Below are positions 61,101 to 64,000 of a stretch of 64,000 nt of DNA, in pieces (within the stretch, counting starts at the first letter, position 1; every line of letters begins with the position of its first letter). A program made the position numbers and the translations under genes. The notes beneath the pieces were generated by a model that saw only the letters and a list, made by a program, of their open reading frames with translations, was not told the DNA's origin and searched no databases. The stretch is from Sorangium cellulosum (lineage in GTDB: Bacteria > Myxococcota_A > Polyangia > Polyangiales > Polyangiaceae). The stretch is taken from NCBI GenBank assembly GCA_020720045.1, contig DYPH01000010.1:1-64000 (forward strand), read 5' to 3'.

Positions 61101-62470
61101 AGCGAGCCTGCAATATAGGTGTACGCTTCGGTTCGAAAGTCGGCGCCAGGGTCGCCGGTGAGTGCCTGCTGCTGATCGGTATAGTTCAGAAGCTTTACGA
61201 ACTCTTTCGTCGCCGACGCGTACCGCTGTTGCTTGAAGAGCGTCCAGGCGTACTTGTAGAGCGCAACGCCGTAAATCGGCGGCTTCTTGAACTGCATGGC
61301 GTGCTGGTAGGCACTCGCAGCGCGATTGAATCCGTAGACGCTTGCCGCTTCATCGCGGACGTAACCGGAAGCAAAATCGAGCTGATCGAACTCCCAGTTG
61401 CCGATCTGCCACCAAATTTCGGGAACGTACTTCGGCTCCTGTCCCGGCAAGAGGGATGGCTGCGCAAGCGGCGTACATTCCTTCGGGAATGGGTCGGAGA
61501 ACGTAACGTCCTGACCACCGGGCTTCAAGAACTTGGCGTCGCTGTAGCGCTGGCGCCAGCTCGTCCAGTAGTTCTCGTCGTTGTCTTGCGGCATCGGCAG
61601 AACAACATCGTGGCCCGGCTTCTTCGGGTCCTCTTTGGCCGGGTCGTAAGGATACTTGTTATTGCAGACGAGCGAACGCCAGACGTTCTGGGATTCATCT
61701 ACGCGCCCAGCGTCGTTGTACGCGTGGCCCAAGAAGTAGTAAACCGCCGCGAGTTCCTTGTATTTCGGGTACTCGGTGACGATCCGCTTGTACAACTTGA
61801 TAGCCGGCTTCAGGGCCTCCGGCAAATCCCCCTCTTCGCCGCGACCGCGCTCTTCGTAGAGCGCAGCAAGACGGAACATGGCGTCGGGAGTCGCTTCCGG
61901 GTGCGCACGCGATCCCGAATAGGCAGCGACGAATGCTTCGAGGCGCTCAATTGCGGTATTTCGGGCCTTGTTGCGCTCCGCGACCTCGATGGCGATGTCT
62001 TCGTCGAGGCCCGCAAGGACCTCCTTCTTCTTGGTCTCGTAGTGAAGACGAATGACCGAAGTCATGCTGTCGCGGTATTCCTTCGCCGATTTCTCGTAGG
62101 ATTCCACTTCAGTACGCAGTGCATCAAGGCTCTGGGCGGCACCTGCGGGCGCGGGAGGAGCCACCGATGCCTGATGCACCTGCGCGCTCGCCAACGGAAC
62201 GTAGGGATCCGTCGAACCGGCCAGCGGATCGGTGCCCGCAGGCTCGGTTGCCTTCGGGGCGACCGGAACCGGCGCCGATGCGGACGGAGCCGCCGACGCG
62301 ATCGAAGTCGCCGTAGTCGGGTTCCCGGAGGCGACGCTCGGCGCTGCCGACCCGGCTGCCGTCGCCGGCTGTGCGGGTGAGGCGGCCGGCTGTGCGGAGA
62401 CGCCAACCGCGGTGCCTAGCGAAAGCAGCGCACCGAGCGCGACCAATCCCCTGCTCTTGAACGTTCTCAT
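58163..62470 (-). CDS. Giant TPR protein, AgmU/GltD-like
   Basis: A 1435-residue protein with a Sec signal peptide (MRTFKSRGLVALGALLSLGTAVGVSAQ), an Ala/Pro/Ser-rich linker of about 70 residues, a coiled segment and then many degenerate TPR motifs (FRLAALYEERGRGEEGDLPEA, AAVYYFLGHAYNDAGRVDES, EAAMNAAYAYKQVGDFAKAI). It should be periplasmic or outer-membrane associated. M. xanthus AgmU/GltD is a similar large TPR protein of the gliding machine next to AglT; this one is somewhat longer than I remember for that protein. It overlaps the AglT-like gene by 4 bases. Confidence 0.82.
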   Translation of the reverse strand: MRTFKSRGLVALGALLSLGTAVGVSAQPAASPAQPATAAGSAAPSVASGNPTTATSIASAAPSASAPVPVAPKATEPAGTDPLAGSTDPYVPLASAQVHQASVAPPAPAGAAQSLDALRTEVESYEKSAKEYRDSMTSVIRLHYETKKKEVLAGLDEDIAIEVAERNKARNTAIERLEAFVAAYSGSRAHPEATPDAMFRLAALYEERGRGEEGDLPEALKPAIKLYKRIVTEYPKYKELAAVYYFLGHAYNDAGRVDESQNVWRSLVCNNKYPYDPAKEDPKKPGHDVVLPMPQDNDENYWTSWRQRYSDAKFLKPGGQDVTFSDPFPKECTPLAQPSLLPGQEPKYVPEIWWQIGNWEFDQLDFASGYVRDEAASVYGFNRAASAYQHAMQFKKPPIYGVALYKYAWTLFKQQRYASATKEFVKLLNYTDQQQALTGDPGADFRTEAYTYIAGSLANVDFEGPGADDPYIQRPDIIETEPRAEVAEKKLHVGVDRVKDPAIIPQDKSWTIDIYKALANEYRTINQFSNAIEVYETILAKYPMHPSAPEVQAAISETYDQMNFTRKPGTPEFEATAAKALEARTKLSNYIGNTPWVDANKENPGAIRTAERLVKGGLRQAAATHTNQGRSAFQTASDTADPVRQLEFLQRASQEYKLAAVGWRGYLLQDENAPDAYESRYWLADALRWYARIQVFLHKAKPAQFAEPTKEDLANARTAAVVVRDSNEDDKYLGNGAFFVVDVSDIDRDLAYARFETSGGSEGIENRKEVKFTSEGDDRKIVKDAIPPVVIQSMQARDEYVVRVPAKLDDEKRALSYVFYAGETNFLYGQFEEARKRFEPMYRAECGKSDYGYRAWEKLITMSNLEHDVERSRQLAEAEKNHPCAISEADKAKEGLIVNPTLQEASYVKARAKFKEAQDAPPGPKKNQLWLEAAALYEAALSAAPGRDEAPEAAMNAAYAYKQVGDFAKAIELYNKFINEYGNEERLARLEKGDPKTKAVPEPKKYAERLGYLKDAYNALGTTYYSFFNYQRAAETYEKVANNPRFDLAMRKTTARNAMILFANMGQRDKMLATYKVVVQLQPTADEKANADYLVASYDYKQWDSKGGDTGQNRSARLAAESSLTAFYNSAKANPAAAKYALESAYFVAKMKKTVGDAAYRTWFKTTIAAWESFKARAPQVNGKSEALAAPYVDYAAEADFTLVDEQVHASYETDGKHVYATTVEDMFGKFDDKTKKYTSEGRYTKNAKEADKWDRELERVVKTYPSQEWAPAALARQGSIWDTLRTGLYNATKVKLFTPQVESILTKMENSGRPDLEDKAGAIRDAVRDGYRGRRDREIEAADTVMVRHYASAFAFAKKANVRNTQVEKAVRRLAYFTDIIGDAKLKVYVEGTVDPTDPTKKLEYRDGLYLQSRPGQSALPANNGNATSLPVAP

Positions 62471-62541
62471 TCGTAAGTTCCCGAAATTCTAAAGCGCGGA
62501 CAAACTCCAGCGGGGGACAAGGCGCCCCCCGCCGAGGCCAA

Positions 62542-64000
62542 TCACTTCGTGGGGCCCGAATCGTCGAGCACTTCTTTCAACTCGTCGTCGAGGGCCGATT
62601 CCTGGCGCGCGCGCTCCGTTTGGAGCTCGCTCACGCGGAAGATTTCCTCTTCACGGACTTCCCACGCTTGCTCGGTAATCCCGACGTCGGCGCGGAGGAC
62701 CATGTTGTTCAGCTTGTCGCGAACGAAGCCGAAGTTTCGGCGGGCGACGTTTGCGACGAGCGTTTGCGCTTCCCCGTCAAGCGTCGCGAGCCGTTGCTCA
62801 TAACCGGTGAGCAGGGTCCGCTCGCGTTCGATCTTCTCTTTTAGTTCGCCAACCTTGGCGGCGACCTGCGTTTCGAGGGCGTCGAAGGCGGCGACGAGGC
62901 GCACTTCCTCTTGGTCGGCTTGGGAAAGCGTCGCTGAGACCCGCTGCGCGTAGTTCCGCGCGCCGTTTCCCCCCTGCCCTGCAGCAGCGAGCGAGACCTC
63001 GCGTGCAAGAACTTCCCGGAATTCTTTCCGGTTTTTGACATCGGCCTGGTAGCGAGCATCGCCGAGGCCAACTTGTGCGCGGCCGAACTCGACCTGACGA
63101 CGGAGCTCGGTGATCTCTTTCTGCTTCTGCTTGAGCTCGCGTTCGTTGGTGTCGAGCTCCGTCTGAAAGCGTGCAGCGTCGGTCGGATTGCGTGTCTTCC
63201 CGCGCGCCACGTCGTCACGAAGGACCCGACGCAGTCCGTTGACAACCGCTTGAAGTTGGTCGATTTCAAGAAGTTGCCGCGACAACTCCTGGGAAACCTT
63301 GTTCCACTGGCGCGTGCCATCGTAGTCACGCGCATCGAACTCGACGGCGTTCGTCGGAATCCCGGCGAGCGCCTTCTGGAGCTCACGACGGCGGTCGCGA
63401 ACTTGGCGAAGCTCCCCTTGGACGTCCCCTTCTTCTTCGTCGAGGCCGTCGGCGAGGGCGACCCGCGCGACGGTCAGGCGGTTGAGGAGGCCAAGCGCTT
63501 TCTGCTCGCCGGCGAGGAGCTCAGGGAAGGCGCGAACGCGATTTGACGCGCCGACGAGGGCGTTGAGCTTGTCAACGAGCTGATACGACTGCTTGAGGAG
63601 CGTCTTGCACTGGTTGATGTCGTCGATGACGGCGAACGCCATCGGGCCATCTTCCGCTTCGCGTGCCCACTGCACCGCCATTGGCGGAAGCTCGCCTTGA
63701 TCGAGGCTTTCGAGCTGCTGCTGGCTCAGTTTTTCATAGAAAACGCGAAGATCCGTCGTCGACGTCAGGAACGTGTCGACCTTCACGCGGGCCGGATCAT
63801 ACTGCCCTTTGACGGTTTCGTAGAGCTCAAGCGCCTTCCGGAACGAGCCCGAACGCAGGAGGAGGTCGGCGCGCAGAAGCGTCCCCTCCCCCAAGACCGG
63901 TGAAGACGGGTCGGCGATCGAAAGCACCTCAAGGGCGCGCTCGGCGCGCTGGACGTCCCCCTGGCGTACGTAGACCCACGCAAGCTCGTAGAGCATCGTG
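62542..64000 (-). CDS. TPR / coiled-coil protein, 5' end outside the window
   Basis: The frame stays open to the right edge, so only the C-terminal part (at least 485 residues) is visible. It begins with TPR-like helices (LYELAWVYVRQGDVQRAERAL, LRADLLLRSGSFRKALELYE) and continues as a long coiled-coil-rich region (LRQVRDRRRELQKAL, KQKQKEITELRRQVEFG) to the stop. The internal ATG at 63996 lies within a TPR and is not a believable start. It is 71 bases upstream of the AgmU-like gene and probably belongs to the same operon. Confidence 0.75.
   Translation of the reverse strand, partial: TMLYELAWVYVRQGDVQRAERALEVLSIADPSSPVLGEGTLLRADLLLRSGSFRKALELYETVKGQYDPARVKVDTFLTSTTDLRVFYEKLSQQQLESLDQGELPPMAVQWAREAEDGPMAFAVIDDINQCKTLLKQSYQLVDKLNALVGASNRVRAFPELLAGEQKALGLLNRLTVARVALADGLDEEEGDVQGELRQVRDRRRELQKALAGIPTNAVEFDARDYDGTRQWNKVSQELSRQLLEIDQLQAVVNGLRRVLRDDVARGKTRNPTDAARFQTELDTNERELKQKQKEITELRRQVEFGRAQVGLGDARYQADVKNRKEFREVLAREVSLAAAGQGGNGARNYAQRVSATLSQADQEEVRLVAAFDALETQVAAKVGELKEKIERERTLLTGYEQRLATLDGEAQTLVANVARRNFGFVRDKLNNMVLRADVGITEQAWEVREEEIFRVSELQTERARQESALDDELKEVLDDSGPTK

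Noticed and set aside
59762-62380. An 872-codon open frame on the plus strand
   Set aside because: It is antisense to the giant TPR gene, whose repeats, signal peptide and tight overlap with its neighbour are clear. The product is Arg/Val/Leu-rich without domains, as expected for a shadow frame in GC-rich DNA.
1-64000. tRNA, rRNA or mobile elements
   Set aside because: I looked for T-loop motifs, rRNA-like stretches, transposase motifs and terminal repeats and found none that I could support.

Overview
The window is GC-rich chromosomal DNA from a Gram-negative bacterium, most likely a myxobacterium or close relative (Myxococcota, Polyangia-like). The main reasons are an AgmX/PglI-domain protein next to AglT/AgmU-like TPR proteins (adventurous gliding machinery), many short lipoproteins with Ala/Pro/Asp/Ser-rich tails, a DUF4388 protein, a Hanks-type kinase fold with a PEGA-like tail, and an outer-membrane polysaccharide-export pair of the myxobacterial kind. 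I see no rRNA or tRNA gene, insertion sequence, prophage, CRISPR array or integration site. Coding density is high, with many ATGA/GTGA overlaps and palindromic terminators between convergent genes.

Layout. 0-9.4 kb: lipoprotein, lipase, TerB-like protein, a membrane-anchored pseudokinase and a SWIM/SNF2 helicase. 9.8-16 kb: an unusual operon in which a type III secretion SctJ/YscJ-like ring lipoprotein is translationally coupled to an Mla/MCE lipid transporter with two different ATPases, two different permeases and one MlaD, followed by a SpoU methyltransferase. 16-21 kb: mini biotin carrier, coiled-coil membrane protein, RlmB, a DUF4388-TetR pair and a MoxR ATPase. 21-29 kb: DnaE, a lipoprotein, a GMC oxidoreductase with its Tat-exported small subunit, and CoaE. 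29-36.8 kb: a compact HNH / mini-protein / glutamine-amidotransferase-fold / lipoprotein operon, a SPOR protein, lipoproteins, a sugar nucleotidyltransferase and a metallophosphoesterase. 36.9-41.9 kb: a DUF1704 (QEGLA/MATCAP-type) peptidase-like protein, MoxR, an LPG-synthase-type membrane protein and an acetate-transporter-like protein. 41.8-51.5 kb: RluD-like synthase, fatty acyl-AMP ligase with thioesterase, Lgt, RlmN, MazG, an AI-2E family membrane protein and asparaginase. 51.5-53.5 kb: a short Wza-like OPX lipoprotein and its beta-barrel partner. 53.6-64 kb: the gliding-type envelope cluster, running off the right edge.

How it fits together. Much of the window concerns the cell envelope: lipid trafficking (Mla), lipoprotein maturation (Lgt), polysaccharide export and a trans-envelope TPR/TonB-like machine. 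The strongest candidates for something undescribed are (i) the SctJ-like ring protein coupled to a heteromeric Mla transporter whose two ATPases carry complementary motif losses, (ii) a glutamine-amidotransferase-fold protein with Ala in place of the nucleophilic Cys, in a small operon, (iii) a pseudokinase lacking both the catalytic and the metal-binding Asp, and (iv) a DUF1704 protein with a long charged N-terminal extension. All calls come from reading the sequence; no database search was run.
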